From an uncultured Atopobiaceae bacterium (lineage in GTDB: Bacteria; Actinomycetota; Coriobacteriia; Coriobacteriales; Atopobiaceae), in NCBI GenBank assembly GCA_947631545.1, contig CANRLS010000001.1, positions 1-64,000 of the forward strand: a DNA stretch of 64,000 nucleotides. Reading direction: 5' to 3'. A program made the translations under genes and the position numbers. The notes under the pieces were generated by a model that was not told where the DNA came from, ran no database searches, and worked only from the letters and a program-made list of their open reading frames with translations. Below are positions 25,864 through 33,868 of the stretch, one piece after another. Each line of letters starts with the position of its first letter. Positions within the stretch are counted from its first letter, which is position 1.

Positions 25864-26718
25864 TATCGCAACGGAATCGCCATCAGGATTCGAATCCAAA
25901 GCGAGCGCCTCGCCCGGCGCCAGCGCATGGACGCGCCCGGCGTTGACCACCGCCCCGGCGAGCTTCACCGGATCGCCGTTAAAGGTGTTCCAATCCGGCG
26001 CATCGACGGAACCCCAGTGGATGAGGACGAGCTCGGCCTCGGGATAGGCGTTCGCGAGCTCGACCGCGCCGTCGAAAGTGATGTGCCAACCGTTGTCGGC
26101 GAAGTCCATGAAGATGAGGTCGGGCTGGGAGGGCATGGCCAGCTGCTCGGGCAAGAGCCGCGAGTCGCCGGGGGTCCATACGGTGCCGTCGGGCGTCTCG
26201 ACCCAGAAGCCGCAGTAATCCTCGAGCTTCCATTCGCGATAGGCCCACTTGGCCACCTCGTTCTGCCAGTTGTGCTCGGCCGGCGTGAGGGTCACCCGGA
26301 GATCGCCCACGGCGAAGGCCTCGCCGATGTCGTGGCCGACGGCGTCGAGGCCCTCCTCTCGCATGACCTCGGCCACGTACTGCGGGGCGTGGAAGACGTC
26401 GCAGACGCCCTTGAGGTCTCCGCAGGTGTCCCGCGAGAAATGGTCGTTGTCGATGTGGGTGATGAGGATGGCGTCCACATGGGGCACGTCCGCGACCGCG
26501 AGCGGCGGCTCGAAGAGGAGCGGCATGTCGAAGCCCTCGAGCAGAGGATCGATGAGGATGGTCGTGCCGCGGCTGTTCACCATGAGGCTCGCGCTCCCGA
26601 GCCAGCGCACCTCGGTACGGTCGATCGGCCCGAAGGCCTCGGGCCCCACCTGCCTCACGACGGCCGGCATGGCCTGTCCCTTCTCGCTGTACGCCACGGA
26701 CTCCCTGATGTCGCCCAT
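25861..26718 (-). CDS. Metallo-beta-lactamase-fold hydrolase (UlaG-like)
   Basis: 285 residues. THIDNDHFSRD is the HxxxDH zinc motif; further ligands are likely in PAEHNW and TPGDSRL. The protein belongs to the L-ascorbate-6-phosphate lactonase-like group, whose members hydrolyse diverse substrates in the cytoplasm; no signal peptide is present. GGAAGCGGAGGGCGA precedes the ATG. The shared operator begins 18 bases upstream. It is divergent from the CDGSH gene, and the cupin gene follows on the same strand. Confidence 0.85.
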   Translation of the reverse strand: MGDIRESVAYSEKGQAMPAVVRQVGPEAFGPIDRTEVRWLGSASLMVNSRGTTILIDPLLEGFDMPLLFEPPLAVADVPHVDAILITHIDNDHFSRDTCGDLKGVCDVFHAPQYVAEVMREEGLDAVGHDIGEAFAVGDLRVTLTPAEHNWQNEVAKWAYREWKLEDYCGFWVETPDGTVWTPGDSRLLPEQLAMPSQPDLIFMDFADNGWHITFDGAVELANAYPEAELVLIHWGSVDAPDWNTFNGDPVKLAGAVVNAGRVHALAPGEALALDSNPDGDSVAI

Positions 26719-26735
26719 TCGCCCTCCGCTTCCGT

Positions 26736-26757
26736 ATAGATTGCTGACGTAGCGTCA
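26736..26757. promoter_or_regulatory. Shared redox-gene operator, copy C
   Basis: ATAGATTGC followed by the perfect inverted repeat TGACG-TAG-CGTCA. It lies between the divergent metallo-hydrolase and CDGSH genes and could control both. On the minus strand it is followed by ATCTATACGG, a plausible -10. Confidence 0.7.
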
Positions 26758-26830
26758 TTATGACGGTCGGTCCCATTTGGTTCATCATGAACCGAGACGG
26801 CAGCGCGCTCCGCACGGGAAGGGAGCGAAC

Positions 26831-27655
26831 ATGGCGAGCGGACCCCGCATCACCATCATCGAGGGCGGCCCCTACAAGGTGGAGGGCCACGTGCCCCTCA
26901 GCGAGGACGCCATCGTCTCCACCCACGGGCGCTACCCCATGCAATACCGCCGGGTGCGCGACTACGCCACCGAAGGCAGGGACGGCTACCTGCTCTGCCG
27001 CTGCGGGCGCTCCAAGGCCATGCCCTTCTGCGACGGCACCCACGCCGCCATCGGCTTCACGGGCGAGGAGACGGCCTCCCGCGAGCCCTATGCCGAGCGC
27101 GCCGAGCGCTACAGCGGCCCCAGGCTCGCGCTCCTGGATGACGATCGCTGCGCCTACGCCCGCTTCTGCCATCGGCTGGGCTCCGAGGTGTGGACGCTCA
27201 CCGAGCGCGCGGCGGACGAGCGCACCGAGAGGAGCGCCATCGCAGCCGCCTGGGAGTGCCCCACGGGGCGCCTCACCAGCTTCGACCGCCTGACGGGCGA
27301 GCCCTACGAGCAGGGGTTCGAACCGGGCATCGTCATCCTGGAGGATGTGGAGGAGAGGGCGAGCGGACCCCTCTTCGTGCGCGGGGGCATCCCGCTCATC
27401 GGCGCCGACGGCTTCGAGTACGAGGTGCGGAACCGCTACGCCCTCTGCCGCTGCGGACACTCGAGGGACGTGCCCTTCTGCGACGCCTACCACATCAGCT
27501 ACCGCTTCTACGACGGAAGCGAGAGCTTCGAGGGGCTCTGGGGAGGCGAGGATCCCACCATCGAGGCGCTTCCCGGCGAAGGCGAGCTCGTCGAGCCGCC
27601 CCACATGCGGCGGGGCGGTTCGGTTGCGAGTGATGCGAAGCGGCCGGAGGGCTGA
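26831..27655 (+). CDS. Twin CDGSH-type iron-sulfur protein
   Basis: 274 residues with two CDGSH-type 2Fe-2S sites: CRCGRSKAMPFCDGTH near residue 56 and CRCGHSRDVPFCDAYH near 216. Each has the three Cys plus one His ligand pattern. The first has the CDG of the family and the second reads CDA. Between them lies a domain with DDDRCAYARFCH and EVWTLTE, related to the Fer4_19-like domain often found with CDGSH proteins. Function: electron transfer or redox sensing in the cytoplasm; exact role unknown. GGGAGCGAAC precedes the ATG. The shared redox operator lies 74-95 bases upstream. Confidence 0.88.
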   Translation: MASGPRITIIEGGPYKVEGHVPLSEDAIVSTHGRYPMQYRRVRDYATEGRDGYLLCRCGRSKAMPFCDGTHAAIGFTGEETASREPYAERAERYSGPRLALLDDDRCAYARFCHRLGSEVWTLTERAADERTERSAIAAAWECPTGRLTSFDRLTGEPYEQGFEPGIVILEDVEERASGPLFVRGGIPLIGADGFEYEVRNRYALCRCGHSRDVPFCDAYHISYRFYDGSESFEGLWGGEDPTIEALPGEGELVEPPHMRRGGSVASDAKRPEG

Positions 27656-27684
27656 GCGGCGGCTGCGCCCTTTGCTCGGGCGGC

Positions 27685-28803
27685 CTATTCGAAGTGCTCG
27701 GCCACCAGCTGCAGGTCCTCGATGATGGGCAGGTGCTGGGGGCAGACGCTCTCGCACTGGCCGCAGGCGATGCAGTCCGAGGCCTTGCCGGCGTTTTGGG
27801 CCACGATCTCGTAGTTGGTGAAGTTCACCGTCCAGCCCTTCTGATCCAGATCCTCGCGCATGTCCTCGTTGTAGAGCGAGAAGTACTCGGGGATCGCGAT
27901 CTGCATGGGACAGCCCTCGGTGCAGTAGTGGCAGGCCGTGCAGGGGATGGCCGTCTGGTCGTTGATGATCCGCGCCGCCTCGAAGCACATCTCCCTCTCA
28001 TCCTCGGTGAGGGGCGTGAAGCGCTCCATGAAGGAGAGGTTGTCCTCCATCTGCTCGAGGTTCGACATGCCGCTGAGCACCACCTCGACGCCCTCGAGGC
28101 TCGCAGCGAAGCGTATGGCCCAGCTCGCGGGGCTCATGGACGGATCATGGGCGCGGAAGAGCGCCTCCACCTCGGCAGGCACGTTGGCGAGCGTCCCTCC
28201 CTTCACGGGCTCCATGACGATGATGGGCTTGCCGTGGGCGCGCGCGACCTCGTAGACCTCGCGGGAGTGAACCCACGGGCTCTCCCAGTCGAGGTAGTTC
28301 AGCTGCAGCTGCACGAACTCCATCTCGGGATGGATGGTGAGGATCTGGTCCAGGAGCTCCGGAGTGTCGTGGAACGAGAAGCCCGCGTGGCGCACGAGCC
28401 CCTGGGCCTTCTTCTCGAGCACCCAGTCGAAGACCTTGAACTCCTCGTACTTGGGGTACATCGCGGCCTCGACGCCGTGGAGGAGGTAGTAGTCGAAGTA
28501 GCCGGCGCCGGTCTTCTCCAGCTGCTCGTCGAAGACCTTGTCGCGGTCTTCGAAGGAGTCGAAGAACCCGGCATGGAGCTTCGTGGCCAGGGTGAAGCTA
28601 TCGCGCGGGTGACGCTCGACGATCGCCTCCTTGGCCACGCGCTCGCTCGCGAAGCCGTTGTACATCCATGCCGTGTCGAAGTAGGTGAAGCCGGCCTCCA
28701 AGAAGCGATCCACCATGGCCTCCACCTGCGGCACGTCGACGGCCGCGGCATCGGCGGGGTCGGTCTGGGGCAGTCGCATGAGTCCGAATCCGAGCTTGGC
28801 CAT
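27685..28803 (-). CDS. Aldo/keto reductase with C-terminal ferredoxin domain
   Basis: 372 residues. An aldo/keto reductase barrel (residues 1-270) with FDTAWMYNG (catalytic Asp, Tyr) and KLHAGFF (Lys) is followed by two 4Fe-4S motifs, CTACHYCTEGCP near 290 and CIACGQCESVCP near 345. This fused form is common in anaerobes and probably links carbonyl reduction or the reverse to ferredoxin-type electron flow. GAGAGGAATGACC places the ribosome site before the ATG at 28803 rather than the one 6 bases earlier. It lies 68 bases downstream of the DUF3737 gene. Confidence 0.9.
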   Translation of the reverse strand: MAKLGFGLMRLPQTDPADAAAVDVPQVEAMVDRFLEAGFTYFDTAWMYNGFASERVAKEAIVERHPRDSFTLATKLHAGFFDSFEDRDKVFDEQLEKTGAGYFDYYLLHGVEAAMYPKYEEFKVFDWVLEKKAQGLVRHAGFSFHDTPELLDQILTIHPEMEFVQLQLNYLDWESPWVHSREVYEVARAHGKPIIVMEPVKGGTLANVPAEVEALFRAHDPSMSPASWAIRFAASLEGVEVVLSGMSNLEQMEDNLSFMERFTPLTEDEREMCFEAARIINDQTAIPCTACHYCTEGCPMQIAIPEYFSLYNEDMREDLDQKGWTVNFTNYEIVAQNAGKASDCIACGQCESVCPQHLPIIEDLQLVAEHFE

Positions 28804-28871
28804 GGTCATTCCTCTCTCGCGTGCCGGCTCCGCGTCGGAGCCCTCGGCGCAGGCGACGCGCCGTCTCTCCC

Positions 28872-29777
28872 CTATCCTACAAGGGCCAGGCGCTGGGCAT
28901 CGCCCGCCTTCCCATCGGCCTTCCCACAGGCCGCATCGCCGACCACGACGATCTCCACCCGGCTGGCATCGATCTGGGGGTCGTCCTGGATGAGCTCGCC
29001 CACGCCGCCCACGCGGATCGTGCCCGAACCGGGGTTGGCGATGGAATCCACGGAGCCCATCACCTCGGCATCGATGCCGTGGCAGCGCTCGAAGGCGAGG
29101 GTCGTGTTCACGAGCCGGCAGTCCACGAGCGTGAGCCCCTCGATGTAGCAGAGCCCCTGGAGGCTCTCGACGGTGCAGTGCTCGAGGGTGAGGTTCCGCG
29201 TGTTCCAGCCAAGGTACTCGCCTGAGATGAGGGAGTTCCGCACCACCACGTCCTCGCAGTTCCAGAAGGCGTCCTTCGTGACCATGCGGGCGTTCTCCAC
29301 CACCACATGGCGGCAACCGTCGAAGGGGTACTTCCCGGTGAGGTCGAGTCCGTCGATATGGACGTTCTCGCAATCCTTGGCGAAGTAGTCGCCGTTCACG
29401 CTGATATGGCTGGCCGTCACATCCGAGCAGTTCCAGAGCGTCTCCTGGGCGTTGGGGAAGTTCGTATCGCGGATGACGACGTTCTGGCAGCGACGGATGC
29501 CCTTGGGCGCCTGGAAGGAGCCGTTGGCGATGGTGAGGCCGTCCGTGTACCAGATCGGGGCCCGGCAGGTGTCGAGCCAAAGCGACCCTTCCACCGTCAC
29601 GTCAGCGCAGTACCAGAGCGGATAGCGCCAGCGGAAGACGGAATCCGCGACCTCGATGCCGCGGGATTCCTTGAGCGGCGATTCGCCATCGTTGAAGACG
29701 CAGCGCTCGATGCGCACGCCATCGCTTTGGTAGAGGGCGCGCTCGCCCTCGAAGGTCTGGTCCTGGATGAGCGTCAT
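28872..29777 (-). CDS. DUF3737 family right-handed beta-helix protein
   Basis: 301 residues. The start MTLIQDQTFEGERALY and repeated short strands with DCxxVxI and WNCxDVxxxx patterns match the DUF3737 family, which folds as a single-stranded right-handed beta helix like pectate lyases. No signal peptide, so it is cytoplasmic. Its activity is unknown; in many gut bacteria it lies next to aldo/keto reductases or sugar genes, as here. A perfect 8-base inverted repeat in AT-rich DNA upstream suggests an operator. Confidence 0.88.
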   Translation of the reverse strand: MTLIQDQTFEGERALYQSDGVRIERCVFNDGESPLKESRGIEVADSVFRWRYPLWYCADVTVEGSLWLDTCRAPIWYTDGLTIANGSFQAPKGIRRCQNVVIRDTNFPNAQETLWNCSDVTASHISVNGDYFAKDCENVHIDGLDLTGKYPFDGCRHVVVENARMVTKDAFWNCEDVVVRNSLISGEYLGWNTRNLTLEHCTVESLQGLCYIEGLTLVDCRLVNTTLAFERCHGIDAEVMGSVDSIANPGSGTIRVGGVGELIQDDPQIDASRVEIVVVGDAACGKADGKAGDAQRLALVG

Positions 29778-29832
29778 GGCAAGTCCTTTGGGTCGTCCCG
29801 ATGCCTCGAGAAGACTCTAGAACCGCTGGAAG

Positions 29833-29860
29833 CATATGTTAAATGCTCATTCAACATATG
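29833..29860 (-). promoter_or_regulatory. Operator-like inverted repeat upstream of the DUF3737 gene
   Basis: CATATGTT (29833-29840) and AACATATG (29853-29860) form a perfect inverted repeat with a 12-base gap, in the most AT-rich stretch nearby. It lies 56 bases upstream of the DUF3737 start. It could be a regulator site overlapping the promoter. Confidence 0.55.
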
Positions 29861-29963
29861 GTTCCATACATGAATCGAATGGATTTGCCGAGCGGAGCGG
29901 ACGCGATCGCCGCTCGCTGCGAGGCATCGCCTGAAGACCCGTACGCCGCTCCCGCGCTTTCGG

Positions 29964-31403
29964 CTACTCCTCCATCCCCATCAGGGCGAGGACGAACGTG
30001 CCGAGGAACGTGCGCTCCCTCTCATGGGTCACCTGGATGAGCTCCGGCACGTAGGCGGACGGCATGTGCCTCTCCACCTCGGAGCGGAGCGCCTCCATGT
30101 CGGGCACCATCTCCATGGCGATGAAGCAGGCCTCGGGGGCCACGAGCGACGAGACGGCCACGACGTGGGCGGCCGCGATCTTGAGCATGGCCTCGGGGCT
30201 CCAGCGAACCTCCTCTTCGTCGGTCGGGAGCCCGTAGAACTGCTGGATGGCCTTTATCTCGCCGGCGTAACCCCGCCTGCCCTTGACGAGCCGACCACCG
30301 ACGATGGTTCCCGCGCCGCCCACGAGATGGCCCGCGTGCTGGACGAGGAGCGACACGTCCGCGTACTCGTCCTGCGATACGTAGCAGCCCACGCACGCGG
30401 CGTTGGCATCGTTCTCGACGAAGGCGGGCACGCCGAAGCGCTCACGGATCGCGGCGGCGAGGTCGTACTCCTGCTTGTGGGCCCAGGGAAGGGTCGCCAC
30501 GCCGCCCTCGACGATCCCCGGCACCGAGATGCCGATGGCATCGAGCTCCCTCACATCGACCTCATCGCACGCGAGGCCCGCGATGAGCTCCTCCACGTCG
30601 CGGTAATCGACCGTGCACTTCACCACATGGCCGCTCTTGGTCACGCCATCGCGCTCGTAGAGGCGCCAGGCGATCCTCGTCTCCCTGCTGAAATGCCCGA
30701 GGAGGATGACGAGCACGTTCGATGCCCGCGCCAGATCCAGGATCGGCTCGATGGCGATCTTGTCCTCGGAGGTGTCGTCCTCCTCGAAGACCCGCTCCAG
30801 AGCGTCCATGACGAGGCGGAAGGCCCCGAGGGCATCGTAGGTGCCGAAGGTCTTGGCCGGCACCTCGAAGACGGGGATCCCCGGGAAGGCGGCCGCCGCC
30901 TCTGCCCGCTGGTAGCCCACCTGAGGGGCGAGCATCACGCAGGCGTAGCCCTCATCGCCCTCGGCGATGGCCCGCTCGAGGCCCTTCGCCTCGAAGACGT
31001 AGTCCTGATGGAAGCTCTTCGCCGTGCGCGTGAGGGCATCGGCGAACATCGTCGTGGTGAGGCCGCCCGAGCAGCAGAGGAGCACCTTCGTGGGCTCGGG
31101 ATGCTCCAGGCGAACGAAGACGTCGAGCATCTCGCCGAAGAGCTCCTGGGCCCGTGCGAGGTCGAGGAGCTCGAAGTGCAGATGGAAGGCCGGATCGTCC
31201 TCGTAGCCGGCCCGCACGATGCGGAACTCGACGATGTCGGGCGTCGACTGCCCGAGGTCGTAGACGTTGACCGTCCCCGTGGCCCGATCCGTTCGGATGG
31301 AGACGGTCGCGGCGATGGGCCCGTCGGAGCGCCCGTGGGTGGCCTCCCCGGGAAGCGGTTGCTCGAGGATCCATGAGATGAAGGCTTCGCCGAGGTCTGT
31401 CAC
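29964..31403 (-). CDS. Fusion of a PTS EIIB (cellobiose-type) domain with a ROK domain
   Basis: 479 residues in three parts. Residues 1-104 form a domain I do not recognise. Residues 105-205 match PTS IIB of the lactose/cellobiose class: TKVLLCCSGGLTTTMF has the phospho-accepting Cys (110 or 111), and VMLAPQVGYQ and PVFEVPAKTFGTYDA follow the family pattern. Residues 215-479 form a ROK domain with GISVPGIVEGG, the catalytic-type VENDANAACVG (Asp332) and GRRGYAGEI, but no Cys zinc site. No helix-turn-helix is present, so it is more like a kinase or sensor than a NagC-type repressor. The GTG at 31403 follows AAGGAGCCAGC. It may sense PTS phosphorylation and couple it to sugar phosphorylation; that is inference. 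Confidence 0.8.
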   Translation of the reverse strand: MTDLGEAFISWILEQPLPGEATHGRSDGPIAATVSIRTDRATGTVNVYDLGQSTPDIVEFRIVRAGYEDDPAFHLHFELLDLARAQELFGEMLDVFVRLEHPEPTKVLLCCSGGLTTTMFADALTRTAKSFHQDYVFEAKGLERAIAEGDEGYACVMLAPQVGYQRAEAAAAFPGIPVFEVPAKTFGTYDALGAFRLVMDALERVFEEDDTSEDKIAIEPILDLARASNVLVILLGHFSRETRIAWRLYERDGVTKSGHVVKCTVDYRDVEELIAGLACDEVDVRELDAIGISVPGIVEGGVATLPWAHKQEYDLAAAIRERFGVPAFVENDANAACVGCYVSQDEYADVSLLVQHAGHLVGGAGTIVGGRLVKGRRGYAGEIKAIQQFYGLPTDEEEVRWSPEAMLKIAAAHVVAVSSLVAPEACFIAMEMVPDMEALRSEVERHMPSAYVPELIQVTHERERTFLGTFVLALMGMEE

Positions 31404-31448
31404 GCTGGCTCCTTGCGGCACGATAGCTGCGGGTTGCGGGAATCTTCC

Positions 31449-32306
31449 CTAGGATACGCCGCCCGCCTGGCCCACGGACTCCCGCACCACGCGATCCCCC
31501 TCGATGATGCCGAGGTCGACGAGCGCGTTCCAGATCCCGCCGGCGTCGCAGGCGTCGCTCACATGGTCGGCGTGGGCCTTCACCTCGTCGGAGGCGTTGC
31601 CCATGGCGACGCCGATCCCCGCGGTCTCGAGCATGGGGATGTCGTTCGCGCCGTCCCCGAAGGCGATGGTCTGCTCGGGCGCGATGCCGAGGTAGTCGAA
31701 GTAGGCCTCCATGGCTCGGCGCTTTCCGCCGCCCTCCTGGATGATGTCCACGGCCGTGGGCTCCCAGCGCTGGGTGATGAGGTGCTTCGTGAGCGCCTGG
31801 ATGCGCTCGTCCTCCTCGGGGGCGGCGTTCAGGACGAACTGGTAGATGGGCCGATCGGTGTCGATCTCGTCGATCGCCTTGTGGGGCGTCATGATCCAGC
31901 GGTCCTGGACCTCCTCGAGCCTCTCCGGCGTCCCCGTGACGAAGAGCTCGTCGGAGAAGTTCACGATGCCCACGATCTCGCCAGCGCGCAGGAGGCCGAG
32001 CATCGTCGCCTTGTCCTCCTCGTTCACCGGCACCTCGCGCACCACCTCGTCATCCTCGCCGATGAGGCAGTACTGGCCGTTCAGCGTGGCGTAGCCGTCC
32101 ATGGGGAAGTGCTCCTCAACCATCTTGGCGAAGCGGACGAAGCGCCCCGTGCAGACGATGAGCGCCACGCCCTGGGAGCGAAGCGCCATGAGCGCCGCCA
32201 CGGTGTCGTTGGGCACGCTCCTCTTGCCCTTGGGGCCGAAGGGGATGAGCGTCCCGTCGATGTCGAAGAACGCCGCCTTGATCTGGGGTCTCTCCATTGC
32301 AGCCAT
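31449..32306 (-). CDS. HAD-superfamily phosphatase, Cof type
   Basis: 285 residues. FFDIDGTLI holds the nucleophilic Asp, VCTGR the second motif, and FGDGANDIPMLE the acidic motif IV; the C2-type cap lies between. Cof-type HADs dephosphorylate sugar phosphates, FMN or pyridoxal phosphate in the cytoplasm. It lies 45 bases upstream of the EIIB-ROK gene on the same strand, which fits a role in sugar phosphate balance. Substrate unknown. Confidence 0.88.
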   Translation of the reverse strand: MAAMERPQIKAAFFDIDGTLIPFGPKGKRSVPNDTVAALMALRSQGVALIVCTGRFVRFAKMVEEHFPMDGYATLNGQYCLIGEDDEVVREVPVNEEDKATMLGLLRAGEIVGIVNFSDELFVTGTPERLEEVQDRWIMTPHKAIDEIDTDRPIYQFVLNAAPEEDERIQALTKHLITQRWEPTAVDIIQEGGGKRRAMEAYFDYLGIAPEQTIAFGDGANDIPMLETAGIGVAMGNASDEVKAHADHVSDACDAGGIWNALVDLGIIEGDRVVRESVGQAGGVS

Positions 32307-32364
32307 GCTCTGGACTCCTATTCATCTCCGTTGCGCGTTCGATTCCGTACGAGATGGGCCGCTG

Positions 32365-33102
32365 TCAGAGGTCGATGGCCTTCGCGAGCTTCCCCTCCGG
32401 CACATCCGGGAGCACGCTCGCGAGGTGCGCCATGAGGGACTCCCTCGATGCATCCCCAGAGCGGTTCCTCGCCACGTCCCGAGGATCGGATCCGAAATGG
32501 TCCTCCGCGAGGGCATGGCGCGCCACGGGCCAGCCATAGGGCCTGCCATCTCGGCGAATCTTGTACTCGTAGCCGCAGACGACGACGTAGCACCGCATCG
32601 AGAGCCACGTGAGGGCCGCTTCCAGACCGGAACGTGCGCCCCTGCCCCTGCGGCCGATGTCGAGTCTCAGCCGGATCTCGGTCGTTGTGAGCGGCCCCTC
32701 CTCGCGCAGGAGATCGAAGATGCGCCGGCATGCGATGCTCGCCTGGCCCTCCGCGTAGCGCTCATCGAAGCTGCGGCCGCCGTTCCGCACGTTCGCAAGG
32801 TCGCCGAACCACTCTGCCGAGACGAAGCCGGCGCGCCCCGAGAAGAACTTGCCGTAGGCGGCTCCCGTGGCCTCGATGACCGGATTCTTCCACTCCCACG
32901 GTCCCTCGACGCCGGTGAACCACACGTCGGGCGAGGCCATCTCCTCTATCGAGTAGCCGTAGCCGGGAAAGGCGCTCTCCAGGAAGGGCAGGAGGCCGAA
33001 GCGCTCCACCGCCTCCTCCATGCTCTTCTCGGAGTCGATGGCGAACCGCGGCGACCAATCGCCAGAGATCGGCTTCATCCGCCCCTCGCGTCTCGGGCTC
33101 AT
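32365..33102 (-). CDS. AlkZ-related winged-helix protein
   Basis: 245 residues. WKNPVIEATGAAYGKFFSGRAGFVS and EWFGDLANVRN follow the pattern of the short AlkZ-related proteins, distant relatives of the YcaQ/AlkZ crosslink glycosylases, and the segment ILLREEGPLTTTEIR-like RIFDLLREEGPLTTTEIR reads as a winged helix. DNA binding is likely; glycosylase activity is not shown because the QxQ/QxD catalytic motif of AlkZ is not evident. AGGAAGCG precedes the ATG at 33102; a second ATG at 33078 is also possible. It starts 6 bases after the acetyltransferase gene. Confidence 0.75.
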   Translation of the reverse strand: MSPRREGRMKPISGDWSPRFAIDSEKSMEEAVERFGLLPFLESAFPGYGYSIEEMASPDVWFTGVEGPWEWKNPVIEATGAAYGKFFSGRAGFVSAEWFGDLANVRNGGRSFDERYAEGQASIACRRIFDLLREEGPLTTTEIRLRLDIGRRGRGARSGLEAALTWLSMRCYVVVCGYEYKIRRDGRPYGWPVARHALAEDHFGSDPRDVARNRSGDASRESLMAHLASVLPDVPEGKLAKAIDL

Positions 33103-33108
33103 CGCTTC

Positions 33109-33678
33109 CTAGCCCTCCACATCGTTCTCGAGGTCGCGGATCCTCTTGGCGGGGACGCCGCCGACGAGGGTGTTCGAGGGAACGTCCTTCGTGACGACGG
33201 CGCCGGCGGCGACGACCACGTTGTCGCCGATGGTCACGCCCGGCAGCACGACGACGTTCGCGCCCATCCAGACGTCGTCGCCGATGGTGACGGGCTTGGC
33301 GATGCCGAGATGCCTCCGGCGCCCCAAGGGCGTGAGAGGGTGGTTCACGGTGATGATCTTCGTCCCCGGCCCGAGCCAGACGTGATCGCCCATGCGCACG
33401 GGCGCGATATCGAGGATCGTGACGTTGTAGTTGGCGAGGAACTCGTCCCCCACATGGATGTTCAGCCCGTAGTCGCAGTTGAAGACCGGGAGCACCGTCG
33501 GGTCGCTCCCGCACGAGCCGAAGAGCCGCCGGATGATGGGCTCCACGACGCCGTTGCCGTGCTGGTCGGCCGCATTGAGCTCCGCGCAGAGGTCGATGGC
33601 GCGGAGCTTTCGCGCGTTCACATCCCTGTCCCAGAAGTCGTATTCGAGCCCCGCGTCGAGCTTCTCGAGTTCGGTCAT
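33109..33678 (-). CDS. Hexapeptide-repeat sugar O-acetyltransferase (maltose/galactoside type)
   Basis: 189 residues. The left-handed beta-helix hexapeptides (VTIGDDVWMGANVVVLPGVTIGDNVVVAAGAVV) and the catalytic His in ITVNHPL mark the maltose/galactoside O-acetyltransferase family, which transfers acetyl from acetyl-CoA to sugars. The N-terminal helical region with KLRAIDLCAELNA matches the Mac domain. GAAGGG lies upstream of the ATG at 33678. It is divergent from an AraC-type regulator and starts an apparent operon with the AlkZ-like and HAD genes. Confidence 0.88.
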   Translation of the reverse strand: MTELEKLDAGLEYDFWDRDVNARKLRAIDLCAELNAADQHGNGVVEPIIRRLFGSCGSDPTVLPVFNCDYGLNIHVGDEFLANYNVTILDIAPVRMGDHVWLGPGTKIITVNHPLTPLGRRRHLGIAKPVTIGDDVWMGANVVVLPGVTIGDNVVVAAGAVVTKDVPSNTLVGGVPAKRIRDLENDVEG

Positions 33679-33837
33679 GGTCGATGGATCCCTTCGGATG
33701 GAGACGTTTTGCGGATAGGCGAATCGATCAGGCGTCGAGGATCGCCGAAGCCTCCTTGGAAAGACGGTGCTACCTGCACCTATTCTCCCGATTGGGTTCT
33801 CGCTTGTCTCCATCGATTCCTATGTTTCAATGTGACT

Positions 33838-33850
33838 GATTCTAAGAATC
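33838..33850 (+). promoter_or_regulatory. Small inverted repeat before the AraC-family gene
   Basis: GATTC-TAA-GAATC lies 18 bases upstream of the regulator start, where an autoregulatory site could bind. The half-sites are short, so this is tentative. Confidence 0.3.
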
Positions 33851-33868
33851 CCAACGAGAGGCGAACCG

